Assembly: GCA_903901045.1 (NCBI GenBank)
Contig: CAIUPP010000087.1
Coordinates: 1 to 36,959 of the forward strand
Source of the DNA: an uncultured Planctomycetota bacterium
GTDB lineage: Bacteria > Planctomycetota > Brocadiia > CAIUPP01
Length of the DNA stretch: 36,959 nt
Direction of reading: 5' to 3'
The notes under the pieces were generated by a model. That model was not told where the DNA came from. It ran no database searches and was given only the letters and a program-made list of their open reading frames with translations. Positions 1 to 8,204 of the stretch are shown here, in pieces (position 1 is the first letter of the stretch; every line of letters begins with the position of its first letter). The position numbers and the translations under genes were made by a program.

Positions 1-106
1 CGGGGGCTCTTAACGCCCGAAAGCATCTGGGTCCCCCACGACTCGCTTCGCTCGCCGTGGGCTACAATCCGTCACCCCCTGCGGGGATTCGCAGAATGAT
101 TTCAAC
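1..106. repeat. Terminal intergenic repeat, left copy
   Basis: Positions 33-106 are an inverted copy of 36826-36899, with about 6 mismatches in 74 bases. The unit holds nested hairpins: CCCACGACTCGC pairs imperfectly with a GCGAGC-rich arm ending in CCGTGGG, and CACCCCCTGCGGGG follows. Similarity continues weakly outward to base 1, where GGGGGCTC matches GAGCCCCC at 36926-36933. There is no coding potential. It is an intergenic repeat family; its role is unknown. Confidence 0.8.
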
Positions 107-165
107 AGAGCAAAACAGCTTCTAGCAGGAAGATCTCCGCGTTCCCACCGCCAACCGCCATTTGA

Positions 166-202
166 TTGACAACTTCTTCCGGGAGTGGTACAAGAAGTTG
201 TC
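166..202 (+). promoter_or_regulatory. Promoter overlapped by a perfect palindromic operator
   Basis: TTGACA (166-171) is followed after 17 bp by TACAAG (189-194), a plausible sigma-70 promoter. An exact 11-bp inverted repeat, GACAACTTCTT (168-178) and AAGAAGTTGTC (192-202), with a 13-nt spacer, covers both hexamers. This is where a repressor dimer would block polymerase. It lies 76 bp upstream of the gene at 278. No candidate regulator is adjacent. A regulatory RNA hairpin is the alternative. Confidence 0.55.
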
Positions 203-277
203 ACGTCTGACCAATTCCCTCGGTGCGCGAAAGCGCTATGGCACTTCGTCCCCGTTGTCGGGGTGGAGGTCGAGAAC

Positions 278-1237
278 ATGTCGCAGAAAGAGCTTGCGTT
301 TGCGGGGGGAATCTGCATCTTCCTCATGCTGCTGCTCATCCCCGCCGCTCCCGGGGCCTCGCTCCCTCCGCCGCCGATTGCGGACTTGGTCGGCACGTAT
401 CAAGTCAACCTCGGCGGGACGCTGGGCGCGCTGGACACGGGGGCGATTGGTAAACACAAGAGTTATAACGCCTGGCGGATCACGCTGGATCCGGTCAATC
501 CGGACGTCGTGCTGATCGACGGCGTCAGTGATATTCCCGGCGGGGCCACGTCGGCGGTGTATAAGTACGGCTGCCTGTTCTTCGGCTTCCAAGGGGATGG
601 GAACTTGTGTTCATGCACCGGATACGTCAAGGTCTCCGGCGCTGCCGGCAAGATCGCGCTGCAGGGACAGATCATCGTCGTCGGAAGTGACTCATGGCCA
701 CTGATGTTTGCCGACGCGATCAAGGCAAAGCAAACCAGCACCTCCACCGCGCTGGCCGTGCCGTGCGACGATCCGGCCGGGGCAGCGGACGCGCCGCAGC
801 CGATCCAGGCGAAGGCCAAGACGGTGGCGCCGCCGACCATCGAAGAGTTGGACGGCACCAGTTGGGACGCCAAATTCGCCGGAAAGGGGCTCGACTTTGC
901 CGCAGGCGGCCCCGCCTCGGAAAGCAAGCTGGCGCACTGGTACATGACAGGCGATGCGGTTGCCGGCACGATTGACGTCGAAGTCACCTACGACAATGGC
1001 GACCCGGCCGACGCGTTGCACTTCCGCTATTACAGCGGCGAGCAGGGGGGCATCCTGGTCATGGCCAGCGGGGACATCGTGAACAACCCGGCGCTCAAAT
1101 CCATCAACGCCCAGGGCAGCATCAGCGGGAAGCCGGGCGCGTACAAAATCAGCGTAGCGTTCCTGGACTATACGATCGACGGCAGCGGAGACAATGTGGA
1201 AGCCGGGACGATCAGCGCCAAGGAAGTTGCTTTTTAG
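278..1237 (+). CDS. Secreted protein of unknown function, two-domain, paralog of the next gene
   Basis: 319 aa, family not recognised. The ATG at 278 is chosen because GGAGGT stands 7 nt upstream and it gives a clean signal peptide: short charged start, hydrophobic core around residues 9-22, cleavage near PGAS. An upstream in-frame ATG at 185 lies between the promoter hexamers and is rejected. The mature protein looks like two related beta-rich halves. The first (about 28-150) contains YGCLFFGF, a G-x-AGKIALQG motif and DAIKAKQ. The second (about 190-319) ends with GKPGAYKI and an AGTISAKE motif. The next gene shares this plan, so the pair probably arose by duplication. Extracellular or periplasmic location is inferred; the function is unknown. 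Confidence 0.8.
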   Translation: MSQKELAFAGGICIFLMLLLIPAAPGASLPPPPIADLVGTYQVNLGGTLGALDTGAIGKHKSYNAWRITLDPVNPDVVLIDGVSDIPGGATSAVYKYGCLFFGFQGDGNLCSCTGYVKVSGAAGKIALQGQIIVVGSDSWPLMFADAIKAKQTSTSTALAVPCDDPAGAADAPQPIQAKAKTVAPPTIEELDGTSWDAKFAGKGLDFAAGGPASESKLAHWYMTGDAVAGTIDVEVTYDNGDPADALHFRYYSGEQGGILVMASGDIVNNPALKSINAQGSISGKPGAYKISVAFLDYTIDGSGDNVEAGTISAKEVAF

Positions 1238-1286
1238 CGGCGCAGCGTCGCGGCATGTTTTTTCTTGAAGACGGGAGGGTCGAGAG

Positions 1287-2198
1287 ATGTTGCGAATCAT
1301 GTCGGGCATTATGGGTGCATTGTGCGTTCTGTGCTTGCTCGCGCCGGTTGCGTCCGCCGCGCTGGCTCCGTTCCCGCCCCAGGACGCCCTGTACGGCACC
1401 TGGTCGGTGAGCTCCGCCCGCACCGCGGGAGACCTGGCAACCGGGGTCTTGGCGAAGGCGAAAGCCCTGGACACATGGACCATCACTGCGTCCGTGGACA
1501 ACGTCGTCAAAATCACCGGCTTCAGCGGCGGCCCGAACGGCACCGTCTATGCCACCTATGAGTACGGCGTCCTGTTCTTTGGCATCTTCGACGACGTCAT
1601 TCCCTACGCGCATACCGGATATGCCCACGTCACTGGCAAGGCGGGGAAGCTGGCATTGCAGGGGGAGATCATTGCGGCCGGGTCCGGCACGTGGGGGAAA
1701 TTGCGTGTTGACGCGATCAAGGGCAAGCAGCTCACCGCCACCGGCGCTCCCGCTCCGGGCGCCGCTGCCGATGCCGGCGAACCGGATCCCATCGTGGCGG
1801 GGAAAGCTCCGGTCACTCCCCCGCTTCTCGCCGATCTGTACAACACCTATTGGGCCGTCAAGGGCAGCCGCACGGGGTATGACTTCACCGGCGACCACCC
1901 GACGTCCGGCAGCACGACGCTGCATTGGCACATGACCAAGGGGGCCGACGCGGGCACGGTGCACGTTGATTCCGACTTTATCGGCTCGTTTGATCTCACC
2001 TATTTCAACGGTATCCTGATCCGGGCGGATGGGGACACGAACAACCCGGCCAGCGTTGCGAACAGCGGCTATCTCGTGGTCTCGGGCAAAGCCGGGGCGA
2101 TGAAGATCGTTGGCAGCAACCTGGAATATCAGCTCGGCGGGTCCGATGATTACATCGAGCTCGACGCGCTCAGCGGGAAGCAGACCGTCGGGCCGTAA
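1287..2198 (+). CDS. Secreted protein of unknown function, paralog of the preceding gene
   Basis: 303 aa with an N-terminal signal peptide (MLRIMSGIMGALCVLCLL, cleavage near ASAA). A GGGAGG ribosome site lies upstream of the ATG. It is collinear with the protein at 278-1237: YGVLFFGIF matches YGCLFFGF, GKAGKLALQGEII matches GAAGKIALQGQII, and DAIKGKQ matches DAIKAKQ. The C-terminal half again carries GKAGAMKI and a closing LSGKQ motif. It follows the first gene by 49 bp on the same strand and is followed by a terminator, so the two are likely co-transcribed. No catalytic motif or named domain is recognised; a binding or structural role is possible but not shown. Confidence 0.8.
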   Translation: MLRIMSGIMGALCVLCLLAPVASAALAPFPPQDALYGTWSVSSARTAGDLATGVLAKAKALDTWTITASVDNVVKITGFSGGPNGTVYATYEYGVLFFGIFDDVIPYAHTGYAHVTGKAGKLALQGEIIAAGSGTWGKLRVDAIKGKQLTATGAPAPGAAADAGEPDPIVAGKAPVTPPLLADLYNTYWAVKGSRTGYDFTGDHPTSGSTTLHWHMTKGADAGTVHVDSDFIGSFDLTYFNGILIRADGDTNNPASVANSGYLVVSGKAGAMKIVGSNLEYQLGGSDDYIELDALSGKQTVGP

Positions 2199-2221
2199 CA
2201 TCGGCGCAGAGGGATTGAACA

Positions 2222-2258
2222 GCGGGCGTCGGCAGCAAGCCGGCGCCCGTTGCGTTTT
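2222..2258 (+). terminator. Rho-independent terminator after the secreted-protein pair
   Basis: CGGGCGTCGGC, loop AGCAA and GCCGGCGCCCG form a strong GC stem, followed by TTGCGTTTT. It lies 24 bp after the stop at 2198, in the correct orientation. Confidence 0.7.
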
Positions 2259-2297
2259 AAGCCGGGCGTGGGGTGTGAGGCGCGCCGGTCATTAAAC

Positions 2298-2356
2298 AGG
2301 GAAAAGGGGTCAGGCATCTTTTCGAACGCGAAAAGCAGCCTGACCCCCTCTTCCTT
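2298..2356. repeat. REP-like palindrome, copy 1
   Basis: AAAAGGGGTCAGGC and GCCTGACCCCC form the outer arms; CTTTTCG and CGAAAAG form the inner arms around AACG. A second copy with the same layout is at 25746-25805. The form resembles REP sequences mobilised by REP-associated tyrosine transposases. No such transposase gene is in this window. The copy sits between convergent genes. Confidence 0.7.
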
Positions 2357-2400
2357 TCAATTATCAATCAGCAATCATCACTCATCAATCATCAATTTCC
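2357..2400. repeat. Degenerate 7-bp word repeat (ATCAATC type)
   Basis: Consecutive heptamers of the form ATCAATC, AGCAATC, ATCACTC, ATCAATC, ATCAATT. It abuts the 3' end of the ABC-F gene. The opposite-strand version of this word occurs at 24204-24245. Confidence 0.65.
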
Positions 2401-2401
2401 G

Positions 2402-4297
2402 TCACGCCTCTTCCTGCTTCGTCCATTCCTGGTAGAGCGTTTCGAGCTTGCCGCAGACCTCCTCGTAGCGCCGGGGCACCTCGCGCGCTTTGGCGGCGTC
2501 GGAGTAGAGCTCCGGCTTGGCCAGCTCCACCTCCAGGCGGGTTTTCTCATCTTCCAGGCGGGCGATATCCTCTTCGAGCCGGGCGAGGCGGTTTTTGGAA
2601 TACTTCGACTTCTTCGGCTTGCTCGGGGTCGGGGCAGGCGCGCGGCGCGGCGCGGCATGAGACGGGGAGGCCGGCGCCGTGCGCGAAGCGGCATCGCGCA
2701 GCTTTTCGTACGCCTCGTAATTCCCCAGCACCGTCATCGGCCGGCCGCCGTCCTTGTCCAGCACCAGCAGGCGGTCGACGATGTTGTTGATGAAATAGCG
2801 GTCGTGGCTGACCACCACCAGCGCGCCGTCGTAGTCGGCCAGCGCGTCTTCGAGCGCCTCGCAGGAGGCGATGTCCAGGTGGTTCGTCGGCTCGTCGAGC
2901 ACCAGCACGTTGGGGCGCTCGATCATCAGGCAGGCCAGCGCCACGCGCGTGCGCTCGCCGCCGCTGAGCTGGCTCATGCGCTTGGAGAGCGTTTCGTCGC
3001 CGCCGAAGAGGAACCGCCCGAGCACCCTGCGCACTTCCAGTTCGGTCAGCTTGCGGTTGCGCTCCCAGACCTCGTCCAGCACCGTGCGGTCGTCCGAGAG
3101 GTTCTCCATGTGCTGTTCGAGGTAGCCGAAGTGGACGCTGCGGCCCACCTTCACCGTCCCCTCCTCGGCCTTGTCCTGCTGCAGCAGCAGGCGCAGCAGC
3201 GTGCTTTTCCCCGAGCCGTTGGGGCCGATGATGCCCACGCAGTCGCCGCGGTAGACGTCGAAGGAGAGTTCGCTGAAGAGCGTGCGTTCCCCGAAACGCT
3301 TGGCCAAATCCTCGACGCTCAGGCAGAGATCCCCGGAGGATTTCTTGGCGTCGAAACTGATGGAGATGCTCTTCTGCTGGACGGGGGCTTCGCGGCGTTC
3401 CAGGCGATCCAGGCGCGTCTGCCGGCCGCGCGCCTGGGCGCTGCGCTGGGCGTAATGGTAGCGCCGGATGAAATCCTCTTCTTTGGCGATGAATTGCTGC
3501 TGCTGCTCGAAGAGCCGCTGCTGCTCGGCGCGGCGCAGCGCTTTCGTCTCCGCGAAGGAGGTGTAGTTGCCGGGGTACTCCTCCAGCTTGGCATCCTCCA
3601 GCTCGATGATCTTGCGCACCGTGCGGTCGAGGAAGAGGCGGTCGTGCGAGACGACCAGCGCGGCGCCGCGGAATTTCTTCTGAAGGTAGGTTTCCAGCCA
3701 CTCGATGCCGGCCAGGTCCAGGTGGTTGGTCGGCTCGTCGAGGAGCAGCAGGTCGGCCTCGCGCAGCAGCAGGCGCGCCAGCGCCAGGCGGGTGCGCTCG
3801 CCTCCGCTGAGCACCGCGACCGGCTTTTCGAACTCCTCCTGCATGAACCCCAGCCCGTGCAGCACGGTGCCGGCGCGGCTCTCCTGCTCGTAGCCCCCGG
3901 CGTGCTCGAACCGCTCCTGCAACTGCCCGAGTTGCTTGAGCAGCTCCTTGCGGCGCGCGGGATCGGCGGTGGCGATTTCGTGCTCGATTTCGCGCATGCG
4001 CTTCTCGATCTCCAGCAACTCGGCGAAGGCGGACATCGCCGCGTCATGCAGGGAGACCTCTTCGGGCAGCGCCGGCTCCTGCTCCAGGAAGCCGATGCGC
4101 AGTCCGCGCTTGCGGTCGATGCGCCCCGAGTCCGCCGTGGCCGTCCCGGCGATCAGCCTCAGCAGCGTGGTTTTTCCACAGCCGTTGGCGCCGATCAACC
4201 CGACGATTTCGTTCTCATTCGCGCTCATGGAGGCGGCTTCGAGCACCACGCGGGTGCCGAATGCCACATTCGCTTCAGTCACTTGTACGAGAGCCAT
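2402..4297 (-). CDS. ABC-F family ATPase (Uup/EttA-like)
   Basis: 631 aa cytosolic protein with two ABC domains and no membrane segments, the ABC-F layout. Domain 1 has Walker A GANGCGKTT, signature LSGGERTR and Walker B LLLLDEPTNHLD. Domain 2 has GPNGSGKST, LSGGERTR and VLVLDEPTNHLD. A charged linker separates them. The C-terminus (about 560-631) is a coiled coil rich in Arg, Glu and Leu, as in Uup, and the length is close to that of Uup. ABC-F proteins bind the ribosome and relieve stalled translation, or confer antibiotic protection; which applies here cannot be told. The second of two nearby ATGs is preferred because GGAA precedes it at 8 nt; the alternative start is 4306. Confidence 0.93.
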   Translation of the reverse strand: MALVQVTEANVAFGTRVVLEAASMSANENEIVGLIGANGCGKTTLLRLIAGTATADSGRIDRKRGLRIGFLEQEPALPEEVSLHDAAMSAFAELLEIEKRMREIEHEIATADPARRKELLKQLGQLQERFEHAGGYEQESRAGTVLHGLGFMQEEFEKPVAVLSGGERTRLALARLLLREADLLLLDEPTNHLDLAGIEWLETYLQKKFRGAALVVSHDRLFLDRTVRKIIELEDAKLEEYPGNYTSFAETKALRRAEQQRLFEQQQQFIAKEEDFIRRYHYAQRSAQARGRQTRLDRLERREAPVQQKSISISFDAKKSSGDLCLSVEDLAKRFGERTLFSELSFDVYRGDCVGIIGPNGSGKSTLLRLLLQQDKAEEGTVKVGRSVHFGYLEQHMENLSDDRTVLDEVWERNRKLTELEVRRVLGRFLFGGDETLSKRMSQLSGGERTRVALACLMIERPNVLVLDEPTNHLDIASCEALEDALADYDGALVVVSHDRYFINNIVDRLLVLDKDGGRPMTVLGNYEAYEKLRDAASRTAPASPSHAAPRRAPAPTPSKPKKSKYSKNRLARLEEDIARLEDEKTRLEVELAKPELYSDAAKAREVPRRYEEVCGKLETLYQEWTKQEEA

Positions 4298-4359
4298 AGC
4301 TTCCATTCCAACGAGGTTGCACTGTTCCTATGCTGGTTACGCGAGGTCGGGGATGGGGA

Positions 4360-4504
4360 AGGACGAAGCCCGAATGACGAAGCTCGAATAACGAAGGAAA
4401 CGTCCAAGCGGCCAAACAACCCTGTCTCGCGCCGTCAAAAAGTGGTTTTCGGATTTGGCGTTTTCGTCATTCCTTCGTCATTAGGGCTTCGTCATTCGTC
4501 ATTT
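4360..4504. repeat. Inverted pair of degenerate ATGACGA-word repeats
   Basis: Left arm 4360-4400 repeats words like GACGAAGC, GAATGACGAAG and GAATAACGAAG. Right arm 4461-4504 carries the reverse complement (CGTCATT, CTTCGTCATT). A 60-bp unique spacer lies between. This fills most of the gap between pstB and the ABC-F gene; I see no gene in it. Confidence 0.7.
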
Positions 4505-4510
4505 CCCGCA

Positions 4511-5311
4511 CTAGCTGATTTCTCCGCCGACGTACGCGCGGGTGCGCGGGTCGCGCGGGGAGTTCAGGAACGACGCCGGCCCATGCTCGACCATCTCTCC
4601 CATATACAGGAAAATGACGTAATCGGCAAGCCGACGCGCCTGGCGCAGGACGTGCGTGACCAGGATGATGGTGTATTTTTCCTTCAGCGCCTGGAAGCGT
4701 TTCTCAATCAATTGGGCCGAAATGGGGTCGAGCGCCGAGGTGGGTTCGTCCGCCAGAATCACCTCCGGCTCGACCGCCAGCGCGCGGGCCAGCGCCAGCC
4801 GCTGCTGCTGGCCGATGGAGAGGTTCGCGCCGGGGGCGTGCAGCCGGTCGCGCACTTCCTCCCAGAGCCCGGCCTGCTTCAGATAATGCTCCACCAGCAG
4901 GTCCATGGCGGCGTGGCGCGAGGCGGCGGCGTCCGCGGGGGCGCCGATCTGGCGGAGAATGTCCTCGCGCGTCATCCGGTGGATGCGCGGACCGAAGCGC
5001 ACGTTGTCGGCGATGGACATCGGCAGCGGGAAGGGGCGTTGCGGCAGGAACCCCACTTTCTTGCGCAGCGCCAGCAGGTCGGCGCGGGGATCGTGGATGT
5101 TCTCCCCGTCGATCAGCACCTGCCCCTCCACCGACACCTCGTCATAGAGGTCGGTCAGCCGGTTCAGGCTTCGCAGCAGCGTGCTCTTGCCGCAGCCGGA
5201 GGGGCCGAGGATGACGGTGATCTTCCCGTCCGGAATATCCAGGTTCATATTGCGCAACGCGTCGTGCTTCCCGTAACGCACGGTCAGGTTGCGGATGGCG
5301 ATGCGAGACAT
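4511..5311 (-). CDS. pstB: Phosphate ABC transporter ATP-binding protein PstB
   Basis: 266 aa. It hydrolyses ATP on the cytoplasmic face to power phosphate import through PstC and PstA. Walker A is GPSGCGKST (about 34-42), the signature LSIGQQQRLALARAL, and Walker B VILADEPTSALD. The length is typical of PstB. GGAG stands 5 nt before the ATG. It is the last gene of rrf2-pstS-pstC-pstA-pstB, 8 bp after the pstA stop. The Q-loop region reads FLPQRPFPLPMS instead of the usual FQKPNPFPMS, a small divergence. No phoU follows. Confidence 0.95.
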   Translation of the reverse strand: MSRIAIRNLTVRYGKHDALRNMNLDIPDGKITVILGPSGCGKSTLLRSLNRLTDLYDEVSVEGQVLIDGENIHDPRADLLALRKKVGFLPQRPFPLPMSIADNVRFGPRIHRMTREDILRQIGAPADAAASRHAAMDLLVEHYLKQAGLWEEVRDRLHAPGANLSIGQQQRLALARALAVEPEVILADEPTSALDPISAQLIEKRFQALKEKYTIILVTHVLRQARRLADYVIFLYMGEMVEHGPASFLNSPRDPRTRAYVGGEIS

Positions 5312-5319
5312 GGTAACTC

Positions 5320-6168
5320 CTACCGTATGACATGCCGTGAGAAGCGCCGGCCGATCAATCGCGAAACAACGCTCACCAGCAGCACCAGCACCAGAAGCAC
5401 CAGCGCCGAGGCGTAGCCGCGCTCCTGGACTTCCTTCACCGGCGAGCCGATTTGAAAGAAGACCGCCAGCGGCAGCGACGCCGTCGGATCGGCCAGCGAC
5501 GTGGGAATGCGGTCCGAAAACCCGGCGGTGAACAGCACCGAGGCGGCATCGCCAATGCCGCGCCCGAAGGCCAGCAGCACCGCCGTGATCAGCCCCGGCA
5601 GCGACTGGCGCACCACGACCGCCAGGGTGCTCTCCCAGCGCGTCGCGCCCAGTCCGTACGCGGTCTCCTTCATCTCGCGCGGCACCAGCGCGATCACCTC
5701 GGCCATGGCGCAGGTCATGATCGGCAGCATCAGCACCGTCAGCGTCAGGATGCCGCCGATCAGCGACGCCCCCATCCCGATGCGCACCATGATGACGAAC
5801 GCCAGGACGCCGTACACGATGGAGGGGGTGCCGGCCAGCACGTCGAGCGTCAGGCGCGTCAGACGCGCCAGGCGCGGGCTGGCGTACTCGCGCTGAAGCG
5901 CCAGCGCCAGGGGGAGGCTCAGCACCGTCGCAAGCACCGTCCCTCCCAGCGCCAGGTAAAGCGAGCCGACGATGGCGTTGGCGATGCCGCCGCCCCCGCC
6001 GAGGTAGTAACCTCCCTTGGGGGTCTGGAAAAGCACTTCCAGGCTGATCGCGCCGATGCCACGCCACGCCAGCACGCCCAGCATCGCCACGAGGGAGCCC
6101 AGAACGATCACCAGCGAGAGGCCCATGAGCGCGCGGAAGAACCATTCCTGTATTCTGCGGTACAACAT
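5320..6168 (-). CDS. pstA: Phosphate ABC transporter permease PstA
   Basis: 282 aa inner-membrane permease of the phosphate importer, with about six hydrophobic segments. The inner-membrane loop signature (EVIALVPREMKETAYGLGAT) contacts PstB. The ATG at 6168 is preferred over the longer form from 6207: AGGA stands about 8 nt upstream, and the protein then begins MLYRRIQEWFF before the first membrane helix. It pairs with PstC. It is separated from pstC by 139 bp that contain a word-repeat element, unlike the tight spacing elsewhere in this operon. Confidence 0.94.
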   Translation of the reverse strand: MLYRRIQEWFFRALMGLSLVIVLGSLVAMLGVLAWRGIGAISLEVLFQTPKGGYYLGGGGGIANAIVGSLYLALGGTVLATVLSLPLALALQREYASPRLARLTRLTLDVLAGTPSIVYGVLAFVIMVRIGMGASLIGGILTLTVLMLPIMTCAMAEVIALVPREMKETAYGLGATRWESTLAVVVRQSLPGLITAVLLAFGRGIGDAASVLFTAGFSDRIPTSLADPTASLPLAVFFQIGSPVKEVQERGYASALVLLVLVLLVSVVSRLIGRRFSRHVIR

Positions 6169-6199
6169 CCGGCGTCCTGTCACAAGAAGAACAACGGCG

Positions 6200-6290
6200 G
6201 TATCCACAGATTACACAGATGAACACTGATGAGGGCAACGACCTGTTGCGTTGTTTCCGCAATCTGTGAAAATCTGTGCAATCTGTGGAC
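6200..6290. repeat. Inverted CACAGATT-word repeat inside the pst operon
   Basis: Left arm 6201-6230 reads as about 9-10 bp words CACAGATT, ACACAGATG, AACACTGATG. Right arm 6260-6289 is the reverse complement (AATCTGTG three times). The spacer carries GGGCAACGAC and GTTGCGTTG. RNA from this operon would fold it into a long imperfect hairpin between pstC and pstA. Confidence 0.75.
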
Positions 6291-6307
6291 AGCCTTTTGC
6301 CGTCCCG

Positions 6308-7195
6308 TCACGCCCTTCCCGGTTCCGACCGCGCCAGCATCACATGCGCCGCCAGGTTGAAGGCGCCGACCAGTATCATCAGCAGCAGCGCGCCCAGGAG
6401 CAGCGCCGAATCATAGAGAGGGATGGACATCACCTCGCCGTAGTTGTTCGCGATGAGCGCGGGGATCGGGTAGACGCGGTCGAACAGCGAGGTGGGAATG
6501 TGCGCGTCGTTCCCCACGACCATCAGCACCGCCATCGTCTCGCCGAAGGCGCGCGCGAAACCGAGCACCACCGCCGACATCAGCCCGCGCCAGGCGTGGC
6601 GGGCCACGACGTGCAGGCTCACCTCCCACTTCGTCGTCCCCAGCGAGAGCGCCGCCTCGCGCGCGTCGCGCGGCACTCCCTGCAGCACCTCCACGGCAAC
6701 CGAGATGATCACCGGCGAGACCATCAGCCCCAGGACGATTCCGCCCGCCAGGAGGCTGTAGCCGCTGCCGTCGCGTCCGAAATAGGCCCCCAGACGGTGC
6801 ACCCACGGGACGACCACGATGATCCCCAGCAGCCCGTACAGCACCGAGGGGACGCCGGCCATCACGTCGATCCCGAGCCGCACCGGCCAGCGCAGACGCG
6901 TGGGAATGTATTCCGAGATGCACAGGGCGCTCAGCAGGCAGACCGGCACCGCCAGCGCCATCGCCAGCACGGTGACCGCCACCGTCCCGACGATGAACGC
7001 CAGGTAGCCGAACTGCCCCTGCGTGGGATGCCAGTTCGTCGAGAACAGGACATCCTTGATCGGCTGGCCCGAGAGAACGGGCCAGGATTTCCAGAGCAGA
7101 AGCAGGGCGATGGTGAACGCCACGAGGTTGACCAGCAGCAGCGCCCCCCTCATGGTGCCGCCGGTCCACCGGTCTGTCTTCCTGCGACTCAGCAC
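6308..7195 (-). CDS. pstC: Phosphate ABC transporter permease PstC
   Basis: 295 aa inner-membrane permease that forms the phosphate channel with PstA. Hydrophobic segments begin at GALLLVNLVAFTIALLLL; the coupling-loop motif is VPRDAREAALSLGTTKWE. The start is GTG at 7195, with GAGGAG 5-6 nt upstream, and it lies only 10 bp after the pstS stop, so it is co-translated with the binding protein. The length is normal for the family. Confidence 0.94.
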   Translation of the reverse strand: MLSRRKTDRWTGGTMRGALLLVNLVAFTIALLLLWKSWPVLSGQPIKDVLFSTNWHPTQGQFGYLAFIVGTVAVTVLAMALAVPVCLLSALCISEYIPTRLRWPVRLGIDVMAGVPSVLYGLLGIIVVVPWVHRLGAYFGRDGSGYSLLAGGIVLGLMVSPVIISVAVEVLQGVPRDAREAALSLGTTKWEVSLHVVARHAWRGLMSAVVLGFARAFGETMAVLMVVGNDAHIPTSLFDRVYPIPALIANNYGEVMSIPLYDSALLLGALLLMILVGAFNLAAHVMLARSEPGRA

Positions 7196-7205
7196 GCGCG
7201 TCTCC

Positions 7206-8204
7206 TCACTTCGCCGGGATGGCCTTCAATGCGCCCGCCAACTGCTCCTGAGAAAGCCCCAGGTAGCCCGCCTCGGGCGCGAGCTTCTGGCCGTCCGCCA
7301 GAATCCATCGCACGAATTCCGCCGTGACGCCCTGGAACTGCGTCTTGGTCACCAGGTACAGCGTGCGGGCGGGGGGAGAGGGATAGATGCCCTTGCGGAT
7401 CGCCTCGATCGCCTCAGCCATCGTGGTCAGGCGTTCCCCTTCGCCGATCTTCCCGTCCTCGTTCAAGTCCACCGGCAGCACGGCGACCCCTTCGACCAAC
7501 TGGCCGGTTTTGGCGTTGAAGGCGAAATTCAGGTTGTTGTAGCCCAGCCCCCAGTGGTCGTTCTTCACCGCCTCGGCCACGCCGGGGTCGCCGTAGACTC
7601 CCACCCCCTTGAGGTCCTCCTGCTTCTTCTTCCCGAGGTAAACCGCCCAGGTTTCGGCGGCGCCGCAGGAGTCGGAACGCGTGTAGAGGCTCACCTTCTC
7701 GGCGCAGTCTGCGCCGCAGAGATCGCCCCAGGTCAGCGGCTTGCCGCCGATCCAGAGGTCGATCAGCGCCTGCTTGCGCACGCCGCGCGTCGCCAGTTCC
7801 TTCGCCAGCAGCGGGTTCGCGGCGCTGATCGTCGGGAAGACGGCGTCGCCGACCACCGGCACGTAAGCCGCGCCCTTCTGGACTTCGGCCGCGCTGACTT
7901 CGCGGCTGACCATGCCGATTTCGACCAGGCCCGCGAGCGCGTCCGCCATTCCCTTGCCCGCCCCGCCGGCGGAAACGTCGATGCGGACGCCGGGGTGGAG
8001 CTTCTGGAACTCCTCGGCCCAGCGCGCCATCATCGGATAAAGCGCCCATGCGCCCGAGACGCGGATGCGCCCTTCGAGCTGGGGGATCGTGGTCGTGGGC
8101 GTCGCCGGCGGCGTCTGGGGTTCGCTGCGTTTGCAGCCGGCCGCCAGGACGAGCGCCGCCGCCAGCACGGCCGCGGCAGAGAGTCTCCATGCGAAATGCT
8201 TCAT
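7206..8204 (-). CDS. pstS: Phosphate-binding lipoprotein PstS, with an EF-hand-like loop
   Basis: 332 aa. The lipoprotein signal peptide has a lipobox ending at Cys24 (LAAGC), so the mature protein is probably tethered to a membrane outside the cytoplasm. The phosphate-binding fold is indicated by GAWALYPM near 51, SAGGAGKGM near 79 and IGMVSREV near 96. Residues 246-257 (DLNEDGKIGEGE) match the 12-residue EF-hand calcium loop, with Asp/Asn/Asp, Gly6, Ile8 and Glu12 in place. Cys163 and Cys167 may form a disulfide. An ideal AGGAGG precedes the ATG, and the start overlaps the rrf2 stop as ATGA, which implies translational coupling. Confidence 0.93.
   Translation of the reverse strand: MKHFAWRLSAAAVLAAALVLAAGCKRSEPQTPPATPTTTIPQLEGRIRVSGAWALYPMMARWAEEFQKLHPGVRIDVSAGGAGKGMADALAGLVEIGMVSREVSAAEVQKGAAYVPVVGDAVFPTISAANPLLAKELATRGVRKQALIDLWIGGKPLTWGDLCGADCAEKVSLYTRSDSCGAAETWAVYLGKKKQEDLKGVGVYGDPGVAEAVKNDHWGLGYNNLNFAFNAKTGQLVEGVAVLPVDLNEDGKIGEGERLTTMAEAIEAIRKGIYPSPPARTLYLVTKTQFQGVTAEFVRWILADGQKLAPEAGYLGLSQEQLAGALKAIPAK

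Noticed and set aside
166-202. The palindrome before the first gene as an intrinsic terminator
   Set aside because: The stem is AT-rich in its loop-proximal part and lacks a U tract; a promoter coincides with it.
2357-2400. CRISPR-like short direct repeats
   Set aside because: The repeats here and in other gaps are 7-10 bp, degenerate and contiguous. There are no 25-40 bp conserved repeats with unique spacers, and no cas gene is present.
2657-5416. A 919-codon plus-strand frame opposite the ABC-F and pstB genes
   Set aside because: It is an antisense shadow of GC-rich genes; its product is low-complexity (His, Gln, Arg, Val), while the minus-strand genes have clear motifs.
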